A stretch of DNA of 64,000 nucleotides from Lentzea terrae (GTDB taxonomy: Bacteria > Actinomycetota > Actinomycetes > Mycobacteriales > Pseudonocardiaceae): positions 1 through 64,000 of the forward strand of contig NZ_QFWW01000005.1 of NCBI RefSeq assembly GCF_003265345.1. Reading direction: 5' to 3'. Under the pieces are notes generated by a model. It searched no databases, was not told the DNA's origin, and was given only the letters and a program-made list of their open reading frames with translations. This document shows, piece by piece, positions 35,019 to 43,544 of the stretch. A program made the translations under genes and the position numbers. Position 1 is the stretch's first letter. Each line of letters begins with the position of its first letter.

Positions 35019-35423
35019 ACGGCCGCGCTTCGTTTCCGCGCGGCGCTTCTTGCCGGCGATGCGGCGTTCCTTCGAGCCCTTGGTGGGCTTGGTCGCCTTG
35101 CGCATCGGCGGCGGTGGCGCGGCGGCGGCACGGAGGATCGCGGCGAGCCGTTCCCGTGCGGCGGCGCGGTTCTGCAGCTGCGCACGGTGCTCGGAGGCGG
35201 CGATCGTGAGCACGCCGTCGACCAGCCGGCCCGCCAGGCGGTCGAGCATCCGGCGCTTGAGGTGCTCGGGGACCGACGGCGAGGCAGCCAGGTCGAACGA
35301 GAGCTCCACGCGGCTGTCCGCGGTGTTCACTCCCTGCCCGCCCGGCCCACCTGACCTGGAAAAACGTTCGCGCAACTCGGACGCCGGCAGCACCAGCGTC
35401 CGAGTCACGGTCACGTCGTTCAT
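35001..35423 (-). CDS. arfB: ArfB-type alternative ribosome rescue peptidyl-tRNA hydrolase
   Basis: 140 residues. The GGQ catalytic motif lies in RSGGPGGQGVN near residue 25-35, as in ArfB/YaeJ and ICT1, followed by the release-factor strand SRVELSFD. A basic C-terminal tail (KATKPTKGSKERRIAGKKRR) enters the empty mRNA channel of stalled ribosomes. Too short to be a full release factor, since the anticodon-recognition domains are missing. Confidence 0.95.
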   Translation of the reverse strand: MNDVTVTRTLVLPASELRERFSRSGGPGGQGVNTADSRVELSFDLAASPSVPEHLKRRMLDRLAGRLVDGVLTIAASEHRAQLQNRAAARERLAAILRAAAAPPPPMRKATKPTKGSKERRIAGKKRRAETKRGRSGSWD

Positions 35424-35432
35424 GCCTCCAGG

Positions 35433-36611
35433 TTAGAGATTGAGTCCCGGAGTTGTCGCGATCTTTATCAGCTCCTCGCGGTCGAGCAGGGGCGCGGACC
35501 GCTGCGGTGCTCCGCTCTGATCGGCCTTGCCCCACAGCTCCTGGCTGAACCGGCCGATGTTGTCGGTGCGGACCACGACCTTGGTGCCGTTGGGTTGGAC
35601 GGTCTCGGCGATCCAGATGACGCGGTCGCCGTAGCCGGGTGCCGACTGGTACGCCCCGGCGCGGACCTTGAGCCCGTTGCGCACTTCGACCCGGCAGTCC
35701 TTGAGGTCGAACTCGAAGCTGTCCTCGCAGGTGCCGATCTCCCGGTCCGCGGTGTGTTCGAGCCAGATCGTGACACCGCCGACGCCCTGCGCGTCCCTCA
35801 GCCGGGCGACGGCCCACCGCTTGCCGTCACGTTCCCGGAACCCGAACGCGCTGGCGTTGATCTCGGGAACGTCCTCCTCGGTGATGCCCGGCGGCAGCTG
35901 GTAGTTGGCCCGGAGCACAGCGCTGAGCTGGGCGTTGCGGTCGGCCGCCGGTTTCGGCTTGGAACCCCCGGAGTCCACGGAGGAAAACCCGGTGGTGGCC
36001 GACTGCGGGAGTGCCAGGTAACCGGCCGTGCCCAGGCCGGCCATCACCACGAAGGCCATCGCCGTCGCGATGGCGGTCCGCCTGCGCGCGAGCTTCGTCT
36101 TGCCCTTGCGGATGACCTCGGAGCGGTAGATCCGCAGCTTCGGCTCGTCCTCGAGCAGTTCGCGCAACGCGGCGAGACCCTTCGCCGCCTGACTCTTCAC
36201 CGTGCCCTCCGTCCTGCCGAGGATGCGGGCGGTCTCGGTGATGCTCAGGTCCTCCCAGTACCGCAGCACGACGACGGCGCGTTGCCCCGGCGGCAGGGCG
36301 TCCAGGGCCTGCCGCAGGTCGAAGTCCGCCGAGTCGTCGGTCACCGCGGGTTCCGGCACGACGTCGACTGAGCGTTCCCGCTGGAAGAACCCGCGCCGGG
36401 ACTCGTCGATGGCGGTGCGCACCAGCACTTTGCGCGCGTAGGCGTCCACGCTGTCCTTGCGCACGCGGGACCAGGCCACGTACAGCTTGATCAGCGCGGT
36501 CTGGACGATGTCCTCGGCGCGGTGCCAGTCGCCGCACAGCAGGTACGCCGTGCGGCGCATGACGAGAGCGCGTGCGTCGACGAACTCCCCGAACTCGCGG
36601 TCGCGGTCCAA
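35433..36611 (-). CDS. SigE-family ECF sigma factor with C-terminal membrane and external domain
   Basis: 392 residues, TTG start with AGGAGGGGG upstream. Region 2 (residues about 10-85, AEDIVQTALIKLYVAWSRV) and region 4 (about 100-155, LPPGQRAVVVLRYWEDLSITETARILG / TEGTVKSQ) form a complete SigE-family sigma factor. It continues without interruption through a basic linker (KGKTKLARRR), one membrane helix (about 181-203, TAIATAMAFVVMAGLGTAGYLAL) and an external domain of about 190 residues with two Cys. Family members normally stop near residue 175. The tail looks like an anti-sigma or sensor domain fused in cis. Function of the tail is unknown. Confidence 0.88.
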   Translation of the reverse strand: MDRDREFGEFVDARALVMRRTAYLLCGDWHRAEDIVQTALIKLYVAWSRVRKDSVDAYARKVLVRTAIDESRRGFFQRERSVDVVPEPAVTDDSADFDLRQALDALPPGQRAVVVLRYWEDLSITETARILGRTEGTVKSQAAKGLAALRELLEDEPKLRIYRSEVIRKGKTKLARRRTAIATAMAFVVMAGLGTAGYLALPQSATTGFSSVDSGGSKPKPAADRNAQLSAVLRANYQLPPGITEEDVPEINASAFGFRERDGKRWAVARLRDAQGVGGVTIWLEHTADREIGTCEDSFEFDLKDCRVEVRNGLKVRAGAYQSAPGYGDRVIWIAETVQPNGTKVVVRTDNIGRFSQELWGKADQSGAPQRSAPLLDREELIKIATTPGLNL

Positions 36612-36634
36612 GTCCCCCTCCTCGGTCGCCGCTT

Positions 36635-36664
36635 AGTACGCAACGACGACCGTAGGGGGTTGCC
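36635..36664 (-). promoter_or_regulatory. Candidate ECF-type promoter for the sigma gene
   Basis: On the minus strand GGCAACC (36664-36658) and CGTACT (36640-36635) are 17 bases apart, roughly the ECF -35 (AAC core) and -10 (CGT core) pattern. It would allow autoregulation. Low certainty. Confidence 0.3.
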
Positions 36665-36676
36665 TGGTGAACCGAC

Positions 36677-37738
36677 TCAGAATCGGGGGTGGTCTCCGAC
36701 GAGAACGGCGCCGCCCACCTCGGACTTGGTGATCTCGCCGAGCACCCACGACGGGACGTGGCGCGCGGTGAGCACGGCCAGTGCGCGGTCGACGTCCTCG
36801 GGCGCGACGACGGCGACCATGCCGACGCCCATGTTGAACGCCTTCTCCATCTCCTCGCGCTCCACCCGGCCCCGCTGGGCGATCAGCTGGAACACCGCGG
36901 GCGGCGTCCAGGTGCCGCGGTCGAGCGTCGCGTGCAGGCCCTCCGGCAGCACGCGGGCCAGGTTCGCGGCCAGGCCACCACCGGTGACGTGGGAGAACCC
37001 GCGGACCTCCGTCTCGGCGATCAGCGCGAGGCAGTCCTTGGCGTAGATCTTGGTCGGCTCCAGCATCTCCTCGCCGAGGGTGCGGCCGAACTCCTCGACG
37101 TGACCCTCGAGCGGCATCCGCGCGATCTCCAGCAGCACGTGCCTGGCGAGCGAGTAGCCGTTGGAGTGCAGGCCGGACGAGCCCATCGCGATGACGACGT
37201 CGCCGTCGCGGACCCGGTCCGGGCCGAGCAGCTTGGACTGCTCGACCACGCCGACGCCGGTGCCGGAGATGTCGTAGTCGTCGTCGCCCATCAGGCCGGG
37301 GTGCTCGGCCGTCTCGCCGCCGAGCAGTGCGCAACCGGCCTGGACACAGCCCTCGGCGATGCCCTTGACCAACGCCGCGATCTTGTCCGGCACGACCTTG
37401 CCGACCGCGATGTAGTCCTGCACGAACAGCGGCTCCGCACCGCAGACGACCAGGTCGTCCACGATCATGGCGACCAGGTCGATGCCGACGGTGTCGTGCT
37501 TGTCGAGCGCCTGCGCGATCGCGATCTTGGTGCCGACGCCGTCCGTCGACGACGCGAGGATCGGCTCCTTCCAGCGGTCGAGCTTGAGCTGGAACAGGCC
37601 GGCGAAGCCACCGATGCCGCCGAGCACCTCTGGCCGGTGCGCCTTGGCCGCCCACGGCTTGAGCTTCTCCACCGCCTCGTCACCTGCGGCGATACTGACT
37701 CCGGCGGCGGCGTAGGTGGCCTTGGCGCTGTCGGTCAC
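36677..37738 (-). CDS. purM: Phosphoribosylformylglycinamidine cyclo-ligase (AIR synthetase)
   Basis: 353 residues from the GTG at 37738 (longer frame upstream is purF shadow). Characteristic blocks: SSTDGVGTKI, VAMIVDDLVVCGAEPLFVQDY, GGETAEHPG, GSSGLHSNGYSLARH, and HVTGGGLAANLARVLP. It makes AIR from FGAM with ATP in purine synthesis. 30 bases after purF, so one operon. Confidence 0.97.
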   Translation of the reverse strand: MTDSAKATYAAAGVSIAAGDEAVEKLKPWAAKAHRPEVLGGIGGFAGLFQLKLDRWKEPILASSTDGVGTKIAIAQALDKHDTVGIDLVAMIVDDLVVCGAEPLFVQDYIAVGKVVPDKIAALVKGIAEGCVQAGCALLGGETAEHPGLMGDDDYDISGTGVGVVEQSKLLGPDRVRDGDVVIAMGSSGLHSNGYSLARHVLLEIARMPLEGHVEEFGRTLGEEMLEPTKIYAKDCLALIAETEVRGFSHVTGGGLAANLARVLPEGLHATLDRGTWTPPAVFQLIAQRGRVEREEMEKAFNMGVGMVAVVAPEDVDRALAVLTARHVPSWVLGEITKSEVGGAVLVGDHPRF

Positions 37739-37767
37739 GTCAACTTCTTCCACTTGGTTCTCGAAGC

Positions 37768-39273
37768 TCAGGGGCGACGCAGAGCGTCCTCGGCACCATA
37801 GCCGGTGGACAGGACGGGAGCGGCTGAGCCCGCCACGCCCTTGAGGCCCTCGAGCAGGTGCTTGCCGATGAGCGCGTCCGCGGGCAGCTCGATCGGGTAC
37901 TCGCCGTCGAAGCACGCCGAGCACAGCCGCGTCTTGGGCTGCTCGGTCGCGGCGACGAGCTGCTCCAACGACACGTACCCGAGCGAGTCGGCGCCGACCG
38001 AGCGGCGGATGCCGTCGTCGTCCAGGCCGTTCGCGATGAGCTCTGCCCGCGACGCGAAGTCGATGCCGTAGAAGCACGGCCACTTGACCGGCGGCGACGC
38101 GATCCGCACGTGCACCTCGAGCGCACCGGCCTCGCGCAGCATGCGCACGAGCGCGCGCTGGGTGTTGCCGCGCACGATCGAGTCGTCCACGACGACCAGC
38201 CGCTTGCCGCGGATGACGTCCCTGAGCGGGTTCAGCTTCAGCCGGATGCCCAGCTGGCGGATGGTCTGCGAGGGCTGGATGAACGTCCGGCCGACGTAGG
38301 CGTTCTTGACCAGGCCCGACCCGTACGGAATGCCGCTGGCCTGCGCGTACCCGATCGCGGCTGGCGTGCCGGACTCGGGCACCGGGATCACCAGGTCGGC
38401 CTCGACCGGGTGCTCCTTGGCGAGCCGACGGCCGATCTCGACGCGCGTGGCGTGCACCCCGCGCCCGGAGATCGTCGTGTCCGGCCGCGCCAGGTAGACG
38501 TACTCGAAGATGCAGCCCTTGGGCTCCGGGGTCGCGAACCGGGTCGATCGCAGGCCGTCACCGTCGATCGCGATGAGCTCACCGGGCTCGACCTCGCGCA
38601 CGAAGCTCGCGCCGACGATGTCCAGCGCCGCCGTCTCGCTCGCCACGACCCAGCCGCGCTCCAGCCGGCCGAGCACCAACGGGCGGACGCCGTGCGGGTC
38701 GCGCGCCGCGTAGAGCGTGGACTCGTCGGAGAACGTCAGGCAGTAGGCGCCCTTGACCGTGGGCAGCAGCTCCAGCGCGGCCTGCTCGATGCCCTTGTCG
38801 GCCGCCGCGTGGGCGAGCAGCCCGCAGAGGATGTCCGAGTCGGTCGTCGCGCCGTTGCGCTCGACGATGCCGAGCGCCTTGGCCTTGTCGAGCAGCTCGG
38901 CGGTGTTCACCAGGTTGCCGTTGTGGCCGAGGCTCAGGCCACTGCCGGCGGCCGTCGTGCGGAACGTCGGCTGCGCGTTCTCCCAGGTCGTGGACCCGGT
39001 GGTGGAGTAACGGCAGTGCCCGACGGCCACGTGGCCCTTCAAGCTTTGGAGCACCTGCTCGTCGAAGACCTGGCTGACGAGCCCGAGGTCCTTGAAGACG
39101 ACGACCTGCGCCCCGTCAGCGACCGAGATGCCCGCCGCCTCCTGGCCGCGGTGCTGCAGGGCGTAGAGCCCGTAGTAGGTCAGCTTAGAGACGTCCTCAC
39201 CGGGAGCCCAGACGCCGAAGACGCCGCACTCCTCACGGGGTTCCTGTTCGGGCTGGGAATGGTCGGCGACCAC
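37768..39273 (-). CDS. purF: Amidophosphoribosyltransferase
   Basis: 501 residues from the GTG at 39273 with AGGGAG 8 bases upstream; the frame is open to 39336. Residues 1-14 form a propeptide before the nucleophile Cys (EECGVFGVW). The glutaminase domain shows LQHRGQEAAG and GHCRYSTTG. The PRTase domain has VVVDDSIVRGNT. Cys residues in the tail (PCFYGID; CSACFDG) match the Fe-S-bearing Bacillus-type enzyme. It commits PRPP to purine synthesis. Confidence 0.97.
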   Translation of the reverse strand: MVADHSQPEQEPREECGVFGVWAPGEDVSKLTYYGLYALQHRGQEAAGISVADGAQVVVFKDLGLVSQVFDEQVLQSLKGHVAVGHCRYSTTGSTTWENAQPTFRTTAAGSGLSLGHNGNLVNTAELLDKAKALGIVERNGATTDSDILCGLLAHAAADKGIEQAALELLPTVKGAYCLTFSDESTLYAARDPHGVRPLVLGRLERGWVVASETAALDIVGASFVREVEPGELIAIDGDGLRSTRFATPEPKGCIFEYVYLARPDTTISGRGVHATRVEIGRRLAKEHPVEADLVIPVPESGTPAAIGYAQASGIPYGSGLVKNAYVGRTFIQPSQTIRQLGIRLKLNPLRDVIRGKRLVVVDDSIVRGNTQRALVRMLREAGALEVHVRIASPPVKWPCFYGIDFASRAELIANGLDDDGIRRSVGADSLGYVSLEQLVAATEQPKTRLCSACFDGEYPIELPADALIGKHLLEGLKGVAGSAAPVLSTGYGAEDALRRP

Positions 39274-39371
39274 CGAGTTGGCTCCCTCACGAGTGGGGCT
39301 GGCTGCAACCCGAGTGTAAGTGGAGCAAGGGGCCAACTACCCCCTTCGCACCCCCGGTGAGGTGACCAAAC

Positions 39372-39713
39372 TCATGCCTTCCGGCACTGAAACAGCTCGG
39401 TGGAGATCGAGTTGGTCTGCAGCGCCCCGATCGTGCGTTGTTTGGCGAGGCAAACGACCTCGTCGCCGACCTGCACGTCACCGTCGATCTCGGCAGGTTC
39501 CACGATCTTGCCGGTGAAGTTCTCCCGGTCGTACGCGTCGCTCGGCAGCTCGCCGACCGGATCCAGCCAGACCTGCACTTCAGCCGGGTACTTCTCGGGC
39601 AACGGCTGGTAGTCCTCGATCTTGGTCACCTTCAGGCGGATCTCCGCCTCCCAGGTACCGGCGCAACCAGTGAGTGCGAGGCAGCCCGCGAGCATGAGAG
39701 CGATCTTGCGCAT
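39372..39713 (-). CDS. Tandem paralogous lipoprotein 3
   Basis: 113 residues with a lipobox (CLALTGC, Cys about 17). The mature domain, about 95 residues, is mostly beta and ends with VGDEVVCLAKQR and a C-terminal Cys (FQCRKA), suggesting one disulphide. Homologous to the two genes upstream; start and stop of neighbours overlap by one base, so all three are translated coupled. Exported to the outer face of the membrane. No known family recognised. Confidence 0.8.
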   Translation of the reverse strand: MRKIALMLAGCLALTGCAGTWEAEIRLKVTKIEDYQPLPEKYPAEVQVWLDPVGELPSDAYDRENFTGKIVEPAEIDGDVQVGDEVVCLAKQRTIGALQTNSISTELFQCRKA

Positions 39714-40051
39714 CAGGCCTTCTCACAGGACGACAGCTCAGTCTTGATCACGCTGGTGTCGGTGTAGCCGGTGGTTTTCTGCTGTGCGACGCAGACGACC
39801 TCATCGCCGACCGCGACCTCGCCGCGGATGCCGGACCGCTGGACGACCTGCGGGCTCACGGTGTCCGGTTCCAGGACGCCGTCCGGCGGCTCACCGACCA
39901 GCTCCAGCCGGAGCTTCGCGTACTTGCGGTCGTACTTCGCCGGCACCTCGTAGATCTTGTCGACCTTGAACCGGACCTCGTGCTTCCAGTCGGCCGCACC
40001 ACAGCCACTCAGCACGAAGCAGCCCGCCAGCACCACAACGATCTTGCGCAT
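39713..40051 (-). CDS. Tandem paralogous lipoprotein 2
   Basis: 112 residues from the ATG at 40051 (TGATG overlap with the upstream copy). Lipobox VLSGC, Cys about 17. Shares VGDEVVCVAQQK, the LRLELVGEPPDG strand and a C-terminal SSCEKA with its neighbours. The conserved EVRFKVDKI opening also repeats in copies 1 and 3. Confidence 0.8.
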   Translation of the reverse strand: MRKIVVVLAGCFVLSGCGAADWKHEVRFKVDKIYEVPAKYDRKYAKLRLELVGEPPDGVLEPDTVSPQVVQRSGIRGEVAVGDEVVCVAQQKTTGYTDTSVIKTELSSCEKA

Positions 40052-40374
40052 CAAGCCTTCTTGCAGCTCTTCACCAAGGTCACGACGTTGGAGTCCCCGA
40101 CCGCGCTGCCCTTCTTCTGCTCGACCAGGCAGAGCACCTCGTCGCCGACCGCCGCACCACCGCTGACCTGCTTCGGCTGCACCGGCTTGCGTGCCAGGTC
40201 CTGCGAGTCCAGTGCGCCCTTCGGCGCGTCACCCACGAGTTCGAGGCGGAAGAACTCGGTCGGGCTGCTGGTGTCGAGGGACTTGATCCGATATCGGACC
40301 TCCTCCCCCTGCCAGGAGGCGGCACATCCGGCGAGCAGCAGACAAGCGGCCACCACCGCGACGAGCTTGCGCAT
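40051..40374 (-). CDS. Tandem paralogous lipoprotein 1
   Basis: 107 residues, lipobox LLAGC (Cys about 17), then EVRYRIKSL, FRLELVGDAPKGAL, VGDEVLCLVEQK and KSCKKA. The first of the three copies; its ATG overlaps the stop of the MDMPI gene. The copies differ enough to be old duplications, while signal peptides stay nearly identical (MRK..). Confidence 0.8.
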   Translation of the reverse strand: MRKLVAVVAACLLLAGCAASWQGEEVRYRIKSLDTSSPTEFFRLELVGDAPKGALDSQDLARKPVQPKQVSGGAAVGDEVLCLVEQKKGSAVGDSNVVTLVKSCKKA

Positions 40375-41120
40375 CAGTGCCCCCGTCCGACCTGGAGGAC
40401 GTCCAGCACGCGCCGGTCGCCGGTCATCTCCTTGAGGTTCATCCGGTTCCAGAGCCAGAAGTAGACGAGCTCAGCGTCCCCGGTCACCTGCGCGTCGCCT
40501 TCCTCGCCGGGTGCGGCGGCACGGGTCTGGGGCACCTCGCCCTCGGTCAGCGAGATCAGCCACGACTCGGGTACGTCGGTGGGGCGCACTACTGCGGTGC
40601 CGGACACGTTGCTCGGCACGTCGCCGTCGAGCTTGGCCGCGACGATCGTGGTCAGCACTTCGTCGATGCCGTCGACGCAGAGGTCTGCGGCCGTGGCGAC
40701 GACCTGGCGGACGACCGTCTGCGCGTCGAACCGGCGCAGGACCGTCTCGTGCGCGATCCGGCGGTGCCATACCCAAGACAAGTCGGGAGCAGCCGGTGAG
40801 AACGTCCACACCGGCCGGTTGCCGGGTACGGCCGCGAGGACCTCGCCGGCCTCGGCCAGCTGCAGGTCGAGGTATTCGAGCGGGGACAGCCCGCCCCTCG
40901 GTGCTGGCGGGCGCATCGGGTTGCGGCTGCCGGTGCGCAGGTAGGCGGTGGAGGTTTCCAGGAAGCGCGCCAGGTGCACGACGAGGTCCTGCACGGTCCA
41001 CCCGGGACGCGTCGGCACCTCGGCCGCCGGGTCCGCGTCCGCCACTGCCTTGCGGAACATCTCCGCCTGCTCGATGAACACAGCGGTCCACCGCTGAGCC
41101 GTCCACCCTGTCTGCGCCAT
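40374..41120 (-). CDS. Maleylpyruvate isomerase-family (MDMPI/DinB-like) mycothiol-type protein
   Basis: 248 residues from the ATG at 41120 (ATG 41129 also possible). N-terminal DinB-type four-helix bundle with WTAQRWTAVF, WTVQDLVVHLARF and HETVLRRFDAQ, whose His residues are the likely metal ligands. The C-terminal MDMPI_C domain runs through VTGDAELVYFWLWNR. Members use mycothiol or other thiols in isomerase or transferase reactions; the substrate here is unknown. Coupled to three lipoprotein genes. Confidence 0.85.
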   Translation of the reverse strand: MAQTGWTAQRWTAVFIEQAEMFRKAVADADPAAEVPTRPGWTVQDLVVHLARFLETSTAYLRTGSRNPMRPPAPRGGLSPLEYLDLQLAEAGEVLAAVPGNRPVWTFSPAAPDLSWVWHRRIAHETVLRRFDAQTVVRQVVATAADLCVDGIDEVLTTIVAAKLDGDVPSNVSGTAVVRPTDVPESWLISLTEGEVPQTRAAAPGEEGDAQVTGDAELVYFWLWNRMNLKEMTGDRRVLDVLQVGRGH

Positions 41121-41214
41121 GAGCGACATCGTGCCCGAAACGTTCCGCGCACGAGTGGGGAACCGGCGATGATGTGCCTGCGTCGCAGTGATCGAAGACC
41201 AACAGGGGGTGGCG

Positions 41215-41538
41215 ATGTTCGGCGTTGAGCCAGAGCTGCTGCGCAACGCGTCCAAGGAGTTCGGCAACGGCTCCGACGCGGTGCGCGAGGCAGCGGAGAT
41301 GATCTCGATGCTCAAGCTCGATGCCGGTGCGCTCGGCGAGGTGGATGCGGCGGCGGAGTTCGCCGACGCCCTGTCCAAGTTCGTGGGCACGCATTCGCAG
41401 GACCTCCAGCGCGGGTCCGCCTGGATCACCGACGCCGCAGAGGGCCTGGTCTCGAACGCCGAGGCCTATCAGCGCACGGACGAGGACCACGCATCGGCGC
41501 TGAATAAGCTCTTTCAGGGACTTGGGGGCGGCAAGTGA
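41215..41538 (+). CDS. EspC-like type VII secretion target (WXG100-size)
   Basis: 107 residues from the ATG at 41215. All-helical, with heptad-like hydrophobics and the EspC/DUF2580 pattern VEPELLRNASKEF ... LSKFVGTHSQDLQRG ... AEAYQRTDEDHASALN. YxxxD (YQRTDED) near the C-terminus fits the general type VII export signal. The stop overlaps the next gene, its probable secretion partner. Confidence 0.82.
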   Translation: MFGVEPELLRNASKEFGNGSDAVREAAEMISMLKLDAGALGEVDAAAEFADALSKFVGTHSQDLQRGSAWITDAAEGLVSNAEAYQRTDEDHASALNKLFQGLGGGK

Positions 41539-43544
41539 GCTACACGGATCCGGAGAGCCTCTACGGCAAGCTCGCGTCCGGTGACGTCGGCCGGATCGCT
41601 GCGGCCGCCGACCCGATCACGGGGGCGATCAGCGCCGTCGGTCGCGCCGGCGACTCGGTGGCCAAGGGCGGCAAGACCGCGGTGAGCAACTGGGTCGGCG
41701 AAGCCTCCACCAGGTTCACCGCGCGCGCCGAGCTTTCCGTCAACGCCGCCAAGGCCGCCGTTGAACGACTTGGTGCGGGCGTCGACATCGTCCAGGCCGC
41801 ATCCCGGGCTTATGGCCAGATGCGCGGCGCCGCAGACCAGGCGATCAACGTGTGGCGCAGCCGTCCGCCAGGTCTCGACGAAGAGCAGACCCGCACGCTC
41901 GCCAACCAGGTCAACGACTCCCTGAACAAGGTGAAGTCGGGCTACGACAACGTGCTGCGCTCCTACGCCGGCGCCCTCACCAAGATCCCACCTGGCTTCG
42001 AGCAGTCCGCTCGCACGGACTGCGGCTGGGATCGCGCCGCTCAACGGGCAGGCGCAGGCGGGGCGCTGCCGCCGGTGCCGCCACCCGGTACCGATCCGAA
42101 GACGGTCGCTGCCTGGTGGAAGTCGCTCAGCGCCGACCAGCAGAAGGCGCTGCTGGACACCAAGTTCCAGGAACTCGGCCAGCTTCCCGGGCTGCCGGCC
42201 GAGGTGCTGGACAAGGCGAACCGCCTCCGCGTCGCCGATGACATCGACAGGTTCGGCAAGCAGAAGGACGAGCTGAAACAGCAACTCGCCGACAGGGCGC
42301 GTGAGCTGGGCGTGGACCCGGAGTCGGCAGATGGCCAACGGGCGCTGCGCAACGACCCGCAGGGCTCTGCGCTGATGTCCCAGTACGACGAAGCTGCCCG
42401 TCGCCACCGCAACGCGGAGGCGGCGAACACCTCGTTGCTCATGGCCGGCGACCAGGTCGAGAAAAACGGCAAGCAGGCCTACATCCTCGCCTACAGCCCG
42501 GACGGCCCTGGCGGCAAGGAAGGCACCATGGCCATCGCGTTCGGCAACCCGGACACCGCCAAGAACCTCGCTGTCTGCGTGCCGGGAACGACTTCGGACC
42601 TCGCCGGTGGCTTCAGCATGGAACAGGCCGCGAACCTCAGCAACGCGATGGGACCGGACGGGGCCGCGATCCAGTGGCTCGGGTACGACGCGCCCGCCGC
42701 CGCGCTCGGCCAGGTCAACGACCCGGCACAGGCCATCGAGGGCGGCAAGATCCTCGCGCAGGACGTCGCGAACTACCGCGCGGTCAACCCCAACGCGCAC
42801 GTCACCGTGATCGGGCACAGCTACGGCAGCACGGTGGTCGGCTACTCGGCGATGGACAACGGGCTGAAGGCCGACGACATCGCGTTCGTCGGCTCGCCGG
42901 GCGTCGGTGCGTCCAACGTGAACCAGCTGGGGCCGGGGGCCGGGCACGTCTACGTCGGCGGCACCGAGCACGACCCGGTCATCCAGGGCACGAGTGGCGA
43001 CTGGTTCACCAAGGACGGTTCGTCGACCGGTCCGTACGACTCGTCGTTCGGGGCGAAGCAGTTCGGCACGTCCGGTGAGTCCTGGGTCGGGCACGCGCAC
43101 TCCGCCTACTACGACAAGGGTTCCGAGTCGCTCGACAACCTCGCGAAGATCGCAACCGGTCGCGGCGGTGACGTCAGCGAGCAGCGCTGGCAGGACTCGC
43201 CCACGCCGGTCGAGGTGCCCGGCTCGCACCTGCCCGGCGTCGGCCCGGTCATCGACTGGGGCGTCAACACCGGCAAGGAGGTCGTCGACATGGGCGAGGA
43301 CGTCTGGCGCGGCGGTGGCCAGGTCGTCGACGACATCTCGAAGGGCAACTGGGGCGACGCGGGGCGCCACGCGGCCGGCACCGTCGGCGAGCTGGGCAGT
43401 GACGCCGTCGACGTCGTGGCCGACACGCTCGGCAACGTGGGTGAGCTCGGACGTGACGCGTACGAGGGCGGCAAGGCCGTGGTCGAGGGGGTCGCGGACG
43501 GTGCGAAGTCCGTCTACGACAACACGATCGGGTCCTGGTTCTAG
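41535..43544 (+). CDS. DUF1023 alpha/beta hydrolase with WXG-like N-terminus
   Basis: 669 residues, GTG start overlapping the EspC-like gene. Residues 1-160 are helical with a W-x-G element (NWVGEAS) as in type VII substrates. A coiled linker of about 130 residues follows. Residues about 300-540 form the DUF1023 hydrolase: nucleophile elbow GHSYGST (Ser about 434), VPGTTSD, and a late HAHSAYY His. A repeated VVDxGxDxW / VVDDISKG / VDVVADT tail ends the protein. Likely an exported lipase/esterase-like effector; the paired small protein would be its co-substrate. Confidence 0.85.
   Translation: MSYTDPESLYGKLASGDVGRIAAAADPITGAISAVGRAGDSVAKGGKTAVSNWVGEASTRFTARAELSVNAAKAAVERLGAGVDIVQAASRAYGQMRGAADQAINVWRSRPPGLDEEQTRTLANQVNDSLNKVKSGYDNVLRSYAGALTKIPPGFEQSARTDCGWDRAAQRAGAGGALPPVPPPGTDPKTVAAWWKSLSADQQKALLDTKFQELGQLPGLPAEVLDKANRLRVADDIDRFGKQKDELKQQLADRARELGVDPESADGQRALRNDPQGSALMSQYDEAARRHRNAEAANTSLLMAGDQVEKNGKQAYILAYSPDGPGGKEGTMAIAFGNPDTAKNLAVCVPGTTSDLAGGFSMEQAANLSNAMGPDGAAIQWLGYDAPAAALGQVNDPAQAIEGGKILAQDVANYRAVNPNAHVTVIGHSYGSTVVGYSAMDNGLKADDIAFVGSPGVGASNVNQLGPGAGHVYVGGTEHDPVIQGTSGDWFTKDGSSTGPYDSSFGAKQFGTSGESWVGHAHSAYYDKGSESLDNLAKIATGRGGDVSEQRWQDSPTPVEVPGSHLPGVGPVIDWGVNTGKEVVDMGEDVWRGGGQVVDDISKGNWGDAGRHAAGTVGELGSDAVDVVADTLGNVGELGRDAYEGGKAVVEGVADGAKSVYDNTIGSWF

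Noticed and set aside
37858..39360. 500-residue plus-strand frame opposite purF
   Set aside because: Antisense shadow of an unmistakable purF.
41535..43544. DUF1023 protein as a polymorphic toxin
   Set aside because: The C-terminus is a low-complexity helical repeat with no recognisable toxin domain or adjacent immunity gene.
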